A stretch of DNA of 64,000 nucleotides from Dromaius novaehollandiae (lineage: Eukaryota > Chordata > Aves > Casuariiformes > Dromaiidae), in assembly GCF_036370855.1 (NCBI RefSeq), contig NC_088098.1:143860721-143924720 (forward strand). Direction: 5' to 3'. The translations under genes were made by a program, and so were the position numbers. Below are positions 1 through 13,400 of this stretch, in pieces. The notes under the pieces were generated by a model. The model saw only the letters and a program-made list of their open reading frames with translations. It had not been told where the DNA came from and made no database searches. Position 1 is the stretch's first letter. Each line of letters starts with the position of its first letter.

Positions 1-3000
1 GTAAACAGTTAATGATGGCTTGTATGAGGAGTGAACATACATTGAAAAATAATCATGATTAATTTCTTTTACAGAAAGTTATTATACTCCAGAGCCCTGG
101 AGGGAAAATCATAGCAAGGGAACAGCTGTAAACAGTTCCTTGTACAAATCATTTTAGTGGCCTGTTTAGGTAAGTCTCTGGAAGAGTGACGGAGGGAGGA
201 AATAACTCTTGCAATTTTGTACAGCAAAACCTTGTTAGGAGAGAGCTCTAAGACAAGATAATGATATTGTTCCTTGTCTCATAAATACAAAAGTTATGAC
301 TTTCCTAGCATGCATCACAAAGCTAGCCCTTAATAAATAATCCAGCCTAACCTCAGCTGCAGTGCAAAACCTGTGAGGGTCTACAGAGCTAGCAGCCAAG
401 CTGGCTGACATGACATGTTAATACTAGTCCTAACTCCTTGGAGGGCAAGTAAAGAGCAAAAGGACACGTGGTCAGAGTTCTGTACAAGCACTGTAATGAA
501 TGCATAATGCCATGGGAAGCATTGGTTTTTTAACAGCTTTTTCATACTGTTCAGCTGTAACACAGAGTTATAGCTGTGCTGTGCTTCATGGGGTGAGTGC
601 CTCTGTTGGTTATGCAAAACTTGGTTCCAGGTAGCAGTTGGAATTTGACAGCCTCCAAGTTTGTGTGTATCTAGACTGCAAGGATTGCCACAGCTGGAAT
701 TCTGATTCATGTAACTGGTAAAAAATAATTACTGTTTATTGGTATGTCTTTTGGTTCACCCTCTGGAATTCACTGAAAAAAATGGTCTTGGTGACAAAAA
801 ATAAGGAATGATCAAGTGATCTCTCCAGGGGATTGAATTACTAAGGAATAGGACTATGATGAACAGCAAATGTCTTTTGTTAATAGCATTTCCCATCCCC
901 CATCTTCCTTTTTAACAATTCCTGGTTCTTTTTCTTCTGAATCATGCCAAAATTTAACCCAGTGTAAAATTTTATGATGAAACTGCAAAGTAGAACCTTA
1001 TCTGAGGAACTTGACATCAGCATGTGAAAGAGTGTATATGGTGCTGCTTATCTTTTCAGCAACATTTTTGGATGGTAATCGCCCTAATCAGCTGTATGCA
1101 TTGGCGATTAAATGAGAGAACAGCAGAAAAGCCCACTTCCTCCATAACTCAGCTCCTGCTTTCCATATTGTAACTCGATGCCCAAAGACTCACAGTTCTT
1201 TCTTCCAAAATTAGCTTTCCAAGCTTTACAAACACACTTGCTTCTAACTGATGGAGAAGCTTTAAAATTTTTCCAGTTCCAGAAGAAGAAAAAATATCTG
1301 AGCCACTGTAAGCAATGTAATTTACTATTCTAAATGTTGTCACAACAAATTGTTACTAAGTCTATCAGCAGTCTTTTTCTCTTACTCCTTCCCTTCTTTT
1401 TCTGTAGCTAAGAGTACCTCTTCCCAGTTGCCTTCACAGTTTATATCCCACATATGAAATAGCTCCCTTTCTCTGAGTATTCCTTTGGGCTATCAATGAG
1501 ATGATCAGACTGGCAAGTTTTTTAATAATTCTTTGAAATAAAGTCAACTCTCCAACTTTCTGTATCCTAATTCTTTTATTTTTATTTTACATCTACTGAC
1601 AGCTCAAGACAGTGTTATACAGGGAGAAACTGAGGCACAGAAATACTGCAAAAGTTAGATGAAATCGGAGAGAGGTCCAGAAACTAAACTAGGAAACCAG
1701 TCCTGGACTTTCAGCATATGCCAGAAAAGCAAGGGAAGTATGGGCCAACAAAAGGGAGAGAAAAAATGCTTTCTACCAGAAACAGAGCATCTGTCATACT
1801 ACCTTTTTAATACACTGGAAAATTTGAGAAGAAAAAAAAAAATGCTAGTGATTGTTCCCTTCTCTAACTTTACTTAAGAGCCCAGGGCACTTATTTGAAG
1901 ACCAGTGTCTATGTTTTTTCCCAGTCTGAAGGAAGGTGAACCAGTATTTCTAACCTGCAGTGCCAATCTCTCACCAGTGCACAGGACACTGTCCTTTCAT
2001 GGAAGCACTCTCATTGCCATATTTTGATTTTTTTTTTTTTTACTTCATATAAAATGATTCAAGTTCCTTATTACCAGAGACCAGAACCCACATCCCTGTT
2101 GCAGATGCAATGTGCAGTCTTTTGCTTCACTCCAGTTCTAGGTCTCCAGTTAACACAGTGAACTTTTAAGTAAGCCTCTGCAAAAGCAGTTGAGAGAACC
2201 TCCCTTGAGCATATGTCACTGGCCGAGATGCTCTTCTGGGACGTGACTGTTGGGTTGAGGAAACTTGACCTTGAATCCTCTGTAGATCAAGAAAGTAACT
2301 CATGGAAGAAAGAGTTACACTCATTCTCTTCTTTTGAAGATATTATCTAATAAGATACTCATCTGCATATCATAAATCAGCAAAAGCAATAGAAGAAATG
2401 GTATAGTTTATATATCATTGGTAATGAGTCTGTTGTCAGTGAAGACAGCTCTAGAATAGAGATGGTTGGGTCAGGATCTCTAAGATCACAAATAATGGAG
2501 CAGGGCTGTACATGATATACATCTTTTGTCCTAGTGCCATATTGCCACTTACAGTTGCTAATTTCCTCTTCCTCTTCTTTGTAAAACATATAATTTATTT
2601 CCATTGGTCCTTGATGAAAGGCAGAAAAGGAACCTTAGTCACTGAGTATGGGCAAGCATATAGTTAAGAGCGGGAAACTGCCTAAATCAATTGTCAGTGT
2701 GTTTTATCTAATTTTCCTATGGAAGTATCCAAAGAATTCACTTGTATGAATATTGACAGAGCAGCACAACACTATGCATAGCTTTTTCTGTGTAAAGCCA
2801 CTTCTCTCTAATAAGAGAAAATGCTCACTTTTGGACTTGCAGGATTTGGACAGCTTAAAAGTTTGTTTTTATCAGGCTAATATTTGTAGTTTAAGAAGAC
2901 AATGCTTTTTTTGTCTCATCTGTGTGATTAATAAAGCATACAAAATTGCAGTCCCAAAAGTAAAGATATGCTAGTATTAAGGCTGTGTGTACAGCTGCCT

Positions 3001-4233
3001 AACATCGATTTTGCACTTTGTGAATCTGCAGCATGATACAGCTCTTAAAAAGTCGGGAGTTTTTTTCCCCATTGGTGCTTATTTATCATTCTGTGCCCAA
3101 GATGGATGGAATTAGCTTCCTGTGCAGCTATTTCGTTCTTTGTCATCCTGCTGTTCTGTGGGAGGCCTCTTGCCTTATTTACTAACTATCATCCCAGCTC
3201 AGCTTGGAGGATGTAAATATCTCTTTTTATGTTCCTTGTTATAGGTGCTTCAGAGGATGGAACGAACTTACTCTCATATCCCTCTGGGAGAAGGGGATGG
3301 CATCATACACATTCTAACAAGAAACAACTGAGTTACAGAGAAATTAAAGGAAAATATGCTTCGGAATGTCTAGCCTGAAATCTGGACAGCCTGATTTTTG
3401 GGAGCACTTTACATTAGCAATTCAAAGACTAGCTCTTGGTTTTCAGTTGCAGTTTGCAAGAAGCTAGGTTTTAATATGTGCTTACAAATTTTGATGATAA
3501 AATAATTACGGATGTACACAATTTAAGAATTTATGGAAATACTTTCTAAAATAGCACTGTAGCAGTGCATTGATAGTTCAGTGACTCAGTTGGCTTCACT
3601 ATGGCATAGAAAAGATATTATTGAAAAACAAATTACACTTTCTACCAAATATTTATAGAAACTTTTCATACCCAATCACGGATAGAATGAGTCTCCCAAA
3701 TAATAATCAGACTGTGATCGTGAAGCTCCCTGACTCTTATATGCTATGCTGTCTTGGGCTCTATCACACTGATGATAGCTTTTTATTCTGGATCTAAGCC
3801 CTCCTAGACACAGTCAGAATTATTTGCTTTTCAAGAGGCAGCAGTCAGGCTTTTTGCAGTGATGAAGAGGAAAAATATGCTGATTAAGCACAATAGACAA
3901 GCTAGGACATCCATTATTTAAGCATATTTTGACTCTTTTAAACATATCACTGCACTATGCTTTCAGTAGCTTGGTCTTGAAAGCCTGTTAACTGACTTAA
4001 ACAGCTGAGGGTCAACCATCAGGTCTGAGAAGGATTATAGAATTAGGGTAGAATCATTCACGTTCTCTTTTCCATTTGGTTGATTTCAAGGGTCTTGGTT
4101 GTATGATTGTGTCCATCTTTATCATTATTGTCTTTCATTTTCCTCCTTGTTACTGTTTTGACAAAAGCCTTTGATGATTCATTTGGTTCCTATTCTCATG
4201 AGCTGCAAGTGGAAAAGTGCTTGAGAAGCTTCA
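1..4233. other. AT-rich non-coding DNA
   Basis: No exon-like coding stretch is visible; open frames are short, not protein-like, and occur on both strands. It holds a MIR-like SINE piece near 1,580-1,720, a T14 run ending at 2,041, and a short inverted repeat at 1,076-1,110 built from homeodomain-like TAAT cores. The rest looks like ordinary unique intergenic or intronic sequence. Confidence 0.6.
1580..1720 (+). repeat. MIR-like SINE fragment
   Basis: The stretch carries the SINE core phrase 'gagaaactgaggcacag' at about 1,624-1,640, after a 'ttttac' lead-in, then a degraded version of the segment that normally reads through 'cacagctagtaag' to 'gaacccagg'. This order is that of the ancient MIR/CORE-SINE family, found across amniotes. 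It is heavily diverged, so the ends are approximate and the subfamily is not assigned. Confidence 0.4.
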
Positions 4234-4471
4234 ATGTTTCGAGAATGTTGTAAGAAGCAGTGTTGTTTAAAAGATCCTTGGCAATTCCTTGAGAAATTAG
4301 AAAGACTTTTTTTTGCCAAATGCAAACAACTGACTGAAAAATCCATCCTGGAAGAGGCTACAAGAGAAAGGCTTGAAAACTAAACCTGTTCCATTGGCCT
4401 TGAGACCAAGCCTACCCACCACCATGAAAAAGCTCCAGCTGCAGCTCAAAGAAGCACAGTATGTCATTTAA
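4234..4471 (+). pseudogene. possible decayed coding exon (low confidence)
   Basis: Two short protein-like frames lie back to back. The first (4,234-4,383, 49 codons) has a charged, helix-like second half with Leu/Glu/Lys spacing ('LEKLERLFFAKCKQLTEK'). The second, in another frame, runs through 'LPTTMKKLQLQLKEAQ' to a stop at 4,469-4,471. Its ATG at 4,424 sits in a strong Kozak setting (ccaccATGa), and a donor-like GTATGT begins at about 4,459. A frameshift near 4,375 would join the two into one coiled-coil-like stretch. This could be a broken processed copy or exon of a coiled-coil protein, or chance. No family is recognised. Confidence 0.2.
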
Positions 4472-7400
4472 AATAAGAAATTGTGTGTTGTTTCTGTTAC
4501 TTTTTTTTTGTAATGTAATTAGCTTTCTTTTGGTTATGTATTTAAACTGTAATTTACTCTTTCATGTGTTTTGCTTTCAACACTTCCCTGCTTTCTGCCC
4601 ATTTGCTCTTCCATATTATTCCTGTTTCACTTACATTCTTTGCCTTCTCTACTGTATTTTGTCTGACTTCTGATCTTCCAAAAATTTCAGAATATATTTT
4701 TTCTCTTATCCACATATGCCGTACCTAAACTGTAGGGCCAATGAATCCTTTCCAGACTCTGAATCTGAGTGCACGTTTTGCCAGTACCCAAAGAGGTACA
4801 CTAATTGAGTCATTATACCAAAGTAGGTGTGTTTTTATACAGCATGGAAAAGAGCAATAATGCACACATCTCAGAGAGCTAAAGCTCTGGTCTTGATTCA
4901 TAGGCAGGATGCAACTGCAGTTCCTCAGGATTTCTTCAACTCTTTTGCATCAGCTGGCAGAAATCCTTGCTGCTCTGCTGCCTCCCACAGCTGGAAAAGA
5001 AATCTGCCCCTAGTCCTCAAACACCCTCAGCACCCGCCTGGGTGAGAACTGCCTGGGAGCCAGACCATAGCTCGACCTCCCTTACTTTAGCTCACCCAGA
5101 AGCTTGTGTCTTTGCCCACCCATGTTATTTTGTTGTGAAAATTCATGACATATCTTCTAGTCCAGGATCATGTGGTTTCTAATTATCAGAGAGCCTCAGT
5201 TTAGGGTTTTCTTGTGTTGTAGCCACTTGAGTTTGTTGTTGTTGGCTTTGCAGATAGGTATGTGTATTCTATATGTTTGTGGAGAACAACTTGAACATGT
5301 GGCTAGACAGCACTCTAACAAATAGGAAAATAAGAGTAAAATGTAAATTATTTTTAAAATGCATTTGTTTGCTGAGGCTGTTGACTCATGAATTTGTGTG
5401 GCTGGGGATGACAACACTCATTATGGAACAATTTAGGGTGTTCCTGTCATTCTACAAAATGTGAGGAAAGGGAAAAAAGCACCAGTCGCAGCTGGCAGTC
5501 CATCCAGCTTGTCTTCTGCCTCTCCTTTCTGTTTGATCTTGGTGAGGCTGGGTTAACAGCATGTCTGGCTCTGCTTCTTTCTAACCTCCACAATACGATT
5601 GGCTGATTATTTGTAAGGGCTTGTTTAGATTTTTCTAGAAGTGGTGGGGGTTGTTTTTTCTTTCTTGATTGCTGTGTGTGCTATACCACATAAAATACAG
5701 AGCAGCTGTTGGAGGTAACAGCTCAGTTTTGCATTTATGCAACCCGCTAGTGAAAATAGGCCTAGAAAGTCTAGTTTTCTGGAGATTTTGCTGTACACAC
5801 ATTATACCTAGCTGTATACCTCTAATCATTAAGGAGTTGCATTGTGTGAGCTATGAAGGGATCTTACACCTTTCCAAGGCAGGGTTTTTGGAAACAGTGC
5901 ACCTGCACCGCCTCCCTGCAGCTTGCCTGTCCTTATACTAGCGGTGTATGTGGTGCATGTGCTTGGGCACCAGAAAGTGTACCTGAGTGTGCCTGAGGAC
6001 ACACCTGCAGTCTCACACATAGCACATAGACCTCAAGGCTACACTTAAAAATCAACCTGAACAGACAAATAGACATTCTTTTTTAATCCCCTGGGCTGGA
6101 AGTATCTTGGTTCTGCTACACCACTTGAGAGCTATAGAAAATGAAGGAGAGGGGCTTCACAGAAATGTAACAACTTTGCCAGAGGGGAGAGAAACCTGCC
6201 AAGGCTGGCAAAGTGACAGAAACAAGAAATTAAGCATGTCTCTCTATTAATCTTTCCAAAGAAAAGAACCCATACAATAGTGGCAGGAAACTTTTATTAG
6301 GGAGCTGCTTTCCCTCCAGCTCATTAGATTGCAGCAGCAATAACATAACTCATCAATAAATGTAGCAGTTATGCCAGCGGCAAGATATTATTCAGAAGGG
6401 ATCATCTCTATATAAACAAAAAGAACAACAACAAAAAAAGGAATGATCAGTGATCATGTGATGATGAGCAAAGATTATTCCCGACTGACCTTGGAAGCAG
6501 AACTTGCCAAACAAATTTGGTGTGCTAAGCACTGGAAATACTATTTTTTCCCTCTTCTCTGTCTTTAATAACTGCCAAAAAAGGAACTGTAATTTTGTCC
6601 TTATTTTACAACAGTTTTGGAGTAACTGATCAGCAAAACGCAGAAAGTCAAGTTGCGGGAAGATTTACTAGTCTGTTTTGTTTTAGTTGCATCCTAAAGA
6701 GTGCCATCTAGGGGTGAATCAGTAGAAACCTCGTAAGTGTTGAAAACTTTGTATTCCGTTGTTAAAAAATGAAAAGTGATTATATTTCACCTGTATGATG
6801 CTCCAAGATCTTGCTAGAGATGCTGAGCATACTATTTGGAGTATATAGAGAAGCAATAAAACTGTAGGAAGAGTCTGGCAAGAGATTAATACAGAATACA
6901 AAGGAACTAAGTTCCGAAAATCAGCATTTCCTCACTACAGCAAAACTACCTGGTATTGACAGCTGAAGTCAATCCTACTGTGCTGTCAGAGTGACTGGAA
7001 TCCATAATATAACATAATGGACAACCACTGTTTCTTTGTATATTTGCTTTTGAATGAGTATGAGAAACACGGTGTTCTTTAATTTAAAGATTGTTTTAGC
7101 AAAGATTGTGGAATCCTAACCTGTAAATATGGTGATTAAATTCATTAAGACAATTAGTTTTCTTTCTTTGATTCTCTGATAGGAGAAAAACCAGTCTATT
7201 ATTCTTACAAACATGTGAGGTCATTATCAAGCATATTCATCTATATTTTTGCTTTGTTAACCAGTTTTGGTCCTACATTCTAACTTTAAATATTTTTAAC
7301 AAATATAATTTTAAAGTAATAGAATAAATTTCATAATTAAACTTCTGCCTAACATTTTCTTTACTTACCATCATTTGAATCAGCTTAAAGATGTCTGATT

Positions 7401-10400
7401 TTTTCAATAGTTTCTGAAAATTATGATAGGCAACCAAATCACTTCTGGGGGTGTTGATGCAGTTAAGTGTGCTCAGATACTGTAATGAAGTTTGAATTTC
7501 TGTCATTATTTAATTTCCTAAAAGAAATTTGCTAAAGAAAAAAAAATTCATTCTGATAGAAAAGACTTTTAATCCTGAAATCCTTTTAAGAAACACTAAG
7601 AAGGGCCTAGTCCCTTAGGGCTAACTCTCCCCAGTCTTCAGACAGTAAGTTGCAAAGAAGCGAAGTTATCTTTGCCCCTGCAACAAGGAGCCTGAGTATG
7701 ACAGGAGTCAGGATGAGAAGAAAACTGTCCAAGGGTTGAAGTAATTATCCATTGTTGTTCAATCACTAATATATGGCTACACTATTACCAGCAAGCAGAC
7801 ACATGTAATTTATCACCTTCTTTTTAGGTGGTGTAGGCCTGACCTTCAGCCTAATCGTTCCAATTCTGTGGTTACCTGAACCAGCCTGATCTGGGTCTGT
7901 GATATGTTGCAGCTGTGCAGGTAAAAAGTTTGCTCCTTCTACCACTGATGTCTTGCCTGTTCCTTTGTCATCTCTTTTTGGTCTAAAATAGTCTAAAAAA
8001 CATACCTTAAAATTGCTTGTCTTATAAGGCATTCCATAAAAAGCTTTATTGTATTAGCATTGTTGTATCGCCTTTAGCACATACATTTCCTACTTTATTT
8101 GGATTAGTCTTCAAATTCTGTATGGCTCCTAGTCTAATCACTCTTTGGTCTATAGCTTGGGCTCCTAGGTACTACTAAAGATGTACACGTAGAAAATTTC
8201 GTTCTGCTTATGTCTCTGAATGTCACAGTTACAGTAACTTTATACTTTCTCCTCTTTCTGGAGAGTACCAGTTTCTTCCACCACCAAATGACAGAAGAAA
8301 CTGTTTTCCTTTTTCCTTGAGCTGCACAGTGGCCTTTTTTTACAATATTGATTTAATATTTTATAAATATTTGATATAACAAGTACTGATGGAAATAAAA
8401 ATTGTGTTGGCAAATATCAGTGTAGCTTAGAAATGCAAATGAGTCATTCTTTCATTCAGTATTCCCTCTCATGAATTCACAAGACCCCTTTTACAAGTCA
8501 TTTCCCCTTGCTACATCACATGAATTTCAACAAGAGGATGACTCATAAAAGGAGGGCTGGGAATCAATGATAATTATGGGCAACATGCTAAGAAAAAAAA
8601 CATGAGCTAGACTTGTGATACTCAGGAGAAAATGAGTAGGTAGAAATTAAGTGTCTAAATGGTTAGCAGGTAGTTAGTCTGTTCCTGTTCATTCCACCTA
8701 ACGCTTTTCACACTATTGAGTTGGAAAACTCAAAAGAGGTAATGATGTCGGTGGGTGAAATTCCTCCCTCTTTCACCCCTTCCCAAGTCAGTGTCAATAT
8801 GCATTGATTTTTGTAGGCCTCATTCTCATGCAGTGGCACGTAACACATACTTCAGTTTTGTATATGCTTAAGTATATGTATTACTGAAGCCCTTAAACGG
8901 TAAAAGATTTTAGTTTTATTTAAAACTAAATAAAGAGGGGAGGGAAATTGTGCTGAAATTTATTTTTTCCTCAGTAGCTAGCCCTCTAATACAAGGTTTT
9001 CCTTCCTTCCATTTCCTGCTTTTAGTAGAGAGGGAGAGAGATGTTATTTAGCAAGTGGCATTGTCTGCTGTACCCTGTGCTAAACTGGAAAATGTAAAGA
9101 ATAGTAAAAATTGCGGAAATTGCAGGGATAACACAGCTTTTCCCCACATTTTTAAAGAATGGTACAAATATGAATAAATCATCCATAATAGCATATGATT
9201 ATCTTTTACAGTACCTACATTAGAAGAGAAATAAAAGCATAAAAAGCTTTAAAAAGTAACAGCAGGTTTTGCAGTTCTTTTCCTGTTGTTGTTCACAAAG
9301 TATACTACACTGTATAGAAGACCATGAATATCAACTAAAAATTAAAAAAAAGAAAGCTTGAATTTCCACACTGGACACATCTGAAATCATTAATTCATAT
9401 TATTGTTAATATTCTTGAATTGCTGGCTGAGCAGCAAACATTTTGATTGGTGTTTCTTTTGTCTTGGAGGCATTCATGCCTGGTGCATCTATGTACAATT
9501 GTGGGACACACGTAACCTGGCACTAAAGTGCAATAAAACAGTGTTTTAATCTAAATAATCTGTCATGGAAGAATACTGCATAAGCCCTCTTTTCCGTGAA
9601 GTATTATAAGTTAAAACGCCAAGATAAGATACCATGTTAGCCAAACACCTGCCAGCCTTCACTAACTGCTTTAAGTGGGAATCAAGTGATGTGAAAAAAA
9701 TGAACCAGAGCAAATTCCATTTTGGGTGAGAGACTGGTACACAGCCACCATGTCCCTTTCTAATTAGCTCTAGCAGTCACTGTGTCTGTACTTCAATTAG
9801 CACTTTGTAATTGTAATTTCATTCTAACCCTATTTTTGGTCTTATATAATGCCTCAAGTTGGTTAAACTTTCCTCCTCCTGTCAGAAGGGAGTTACTAAC
9901 TGTGTGTTGGGACGCACCCCACCAGCCTCACCATGGCAGCTGGTATTCCTGCTATGTGAAAATGCAAGTTTCACTCTTCGGCTAGATCTAATTTAGAAAT
10001 CTTTGTGTTCCTGATGATTTCCGATAGTTTAGCCTAATTGAATCTAAGTGCTTTTGCACATTCAAACTAGAATGCCCAGCTGGACTGAAGCTGAAAAACT
10101 GTGACCCTGAAATACAGCCCCAGAAACATGAGCCCTCCTCTGTGTTGGCAGCTGTCACCTACTGCATCAAAGCCACAACTATCTTCCAGTTGGGACCTAG
10201 GAAGTAGATTGCAAAATCAGTTCGATTAAGAACCAACACATTCTACAAGTTGAATTACTTATCAGCGGTGGCTGTGTTTCCTCGTACACATGCAACAGCT
10301 GCTTCATACAGTGCAACTCTGTCAGCCTGAGGGGTTTCACTCCCACCTGAACTGGAGATGCCATGGAGTGCTGAGGAGGGCACTGTGCAGCTGCGGAGCC

Positions 10401-13400
10401 ATCACCGCCCTTGGGGCACCCCAGAGCTGGGAGCTGGGCTGTGGGGCACTCTCACTCCACTCTGGGACTTCAGGCACTGCACAGGTCAACAGACCTTCCT
10501 CCAGCAGGCACACCAGACCACGGAGCAGGGGAGCAACCACTGACGACAGCTGTGTAAGATGGATTTGGGGAATATGAGGCAGGAGTCGGTGGGGTGAGCA
10601 GCCCATTGAGTAGGAGACATGGCAGAATAGATTCAGCCAAAGCCACCTGGGCTCTCTCATGAGGGTCTTCCAGACATGCTTGCTGGTGCCTTTTCTTTAA
10701 ATCCATTAAAGCCACTGGTGAAATCCCATTTCCATATGAAATTCTCACCTTACAGGCTTCCACAGTAGAGGAATATATGCTATCCAGGGTCTAGTCATCA
10801 TCAGCCTTTTTACAAATTCTGCTGTTCTCTTTCATGTTCACTCAGGGACAAGTAATATTTGCATCATGTGCCTAGTCAGAAGCCTCCTGTGAGAACACCA
10901 TCAAACTGCATAGTAGCATCTGTTATTCATCTATTAATAATCAGAATAGTAACAAGCACAAATATAGAGTATGAACCCATGATCTTAGCCCTGAGCTAAG
11001 AATGATACAAATGACAGTATGAGTATTATCTAATAATCATTAGCTACTAAAACGATAACCCTACAAAATTGGATAGACTTGTCTCTCTTATATGGAAGAC
11101 TAAGTCTATGTAAGAGCACTGCTTATGCGTCTAGGAGGTTGGAAGAGCTTATGCAATTGCTGTCATACATTCAAAGTAAATCAGACTGCATTAGACTCTA
11201 ATATTTACATTTCACAATTTCTGGCTTACTGTATTACACTCTCAAAGTAAATTAGTACTTGTTACATCATTGTAGTGTAAGAAATTTATTTACAAAAGAA
11301 GAGCTAAGGAAAGCTATTCCGTCATTTTGACTTTCATTGAGGTGATAAAACACACTCTTGCAATCAGCTTAATGGGCTCAATCCTATGGTCCATTAGCAG
11401 GAAAATTTCCCATTGAAGTCAGCGCAGATCTTGCTTTCACAGGAGAATTTTGTATTCTCTTGCAGTATCTGATCTTGCTATCAGTGAAGTCAGTGGGAGA
11501 CATGCTTCTGAAGATAATGGTAGTAAAATGAGATCTTCTGTGGTGTTTCATAATGTACTATACCAGCAGGAAAAGAATCATCAATTTCAGGAGTCAAGGA
11601 GGATCACATCAAAGAAGGTATTTGCTTCTGATAAAGAAATCTGTGGGAGAGGGTTTAAATTTGAGAACCTTCAGAGTACTCTGCACAACACCATGGGAAG
11701 CATTTAGACCTCCTAGCCTTACGCATTTCAAAAATCCACGTGAGGACAAATCACCTAATTCATACAATGACTTTGGTTTTCCAGTTAACTTCAATATGCA
11801 CTAAATAAAGCATTTCAAATTATTTTGAAATTTACTTGCATTTTTTAAGAAAACTCCTTTTGTCTTCCTCAGAATTTTCCCAGAAACTAATGATGCCTTT
11901 TGTTCTGAATGAAACAAGATGTTTCATTTGACCAGGCAGCAATATCCATTTCAATCTTTAATTCGACATGAAACAGGAGAATCTTCAGTTTCATCCACAA
12001 TTATTTCATTTTTGCTTGAGATTTGTTTGCTTTTTCCTACTTTCAACTCTTTCATACATGCTAAGCAAAGCTCACAGGTGACTTTCTGGTACATATTACA
12101 GGTCCATTTTGACTTTTAGAGACAGCATATGACTCCAACAGAACCTCTTCAGTCTTCACGGGATAGTATGTAAAACCATCTTCCCTCTGCTATCACGTAC
12201 AAAAACCCCTTGGCGCTCTCCCTAAAGATATTCACAATGTGCTGTTAAAGAGGGATGGTGCATAGTTCTCATGAACTCTTCTGCATATTTCAAAGTTTAC
12301 AATATTGTCTCTGGATTTAAGCCAGGGAAATAATTTAACTTCTCATGGCAGACAATTTTTGTCATCAGCATAGTTGATACTCCCCAAATAATTAGAGATG
12401 AGCCTATAAAGCTAATGACTTAGAAGAAATAAGAAATTAACAGCAGAAATGTGTTGCACTAATGTAACTTCCTATCAGTTTAATCACAAAATTCTTCCAA
12501 TTCTTAGTTTATGTAAAATATATATAATATTCATCTGAACAGATGCACAATTCAAAACGTTATCTGCCTTTTTCAGAAGTCATTGGCAGAACAATCTACT
12601 AGTGGTTCATGGTTAGTCATAGATTTTCCTGAATGCTTATGAATTTTCTTATGTGATTTTATAAAGCTGATCAATACAGAAGAAATGGGCATTATTACAA
12701 AGAAATGTTTGGTTCAGAATTTATTCTTCAGTTTAAAATGTGTCACTTGTTTGTAAAGGTTGAGCTTTCATAAATCTTGATTTCCTAATAATTTATGCAT
12801 TCAGGAGTTGAATACAAATATTAAGAATGTGACTGCATAAAAATTGCTCTTAGATTTCAATATAGTTTTATTTTTGCCATGACTGCTTACTGCCAATGAT
12901 TACTCTTTCACTGCCTAATCCTGCCATAAGGTACTCAGGTAGCAATTGCATGAGACTGGACAGTAAGGCCACATCTGGACTGTTTACATAAAACAGACCT
13001 AGAAAATGCTCCCAGGCATCAGTTAGCTTTTTAAATTTTTTAAGTGTTCTACGGCATGATTTCAACCCAGACCAAGCACCCAAGCAATTCCCAGGCTGGG
13101 TTCAGGAGTCAGCACAGGCCAAGCATCACTCCAAACATGCAATCCGCAGGTAAACACCTTGTTCTGAGGATCAGGAAATTTAATAGGCACAGGCCTGCAG
13201 TGCCAGCTGACCTCCAGGTGAGAGAATAATCCTAAGCATATTTAATTGACTATCATAGATGAAGCTTTAGGGGCAACGGTACAGCTAAACTAATTTCCAT
13301 GTCAATTAATCAACAATGGATGAACAACTTCCGCAAAGATGAAGGAACAAGTCTAATCTTTACAACTCAGTTGACTTCATGCTTGTATTAATTTAATCTT

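Noticed and set aside
4461..4673. 70-codon very hydrophobic frame that could look like a membrane protein
   Set aside because: T-rich DNA gives Phe/Leu/Cys/Tyr by composition; residues are scattered rather than arranged as a bounded helix with polar flanks.
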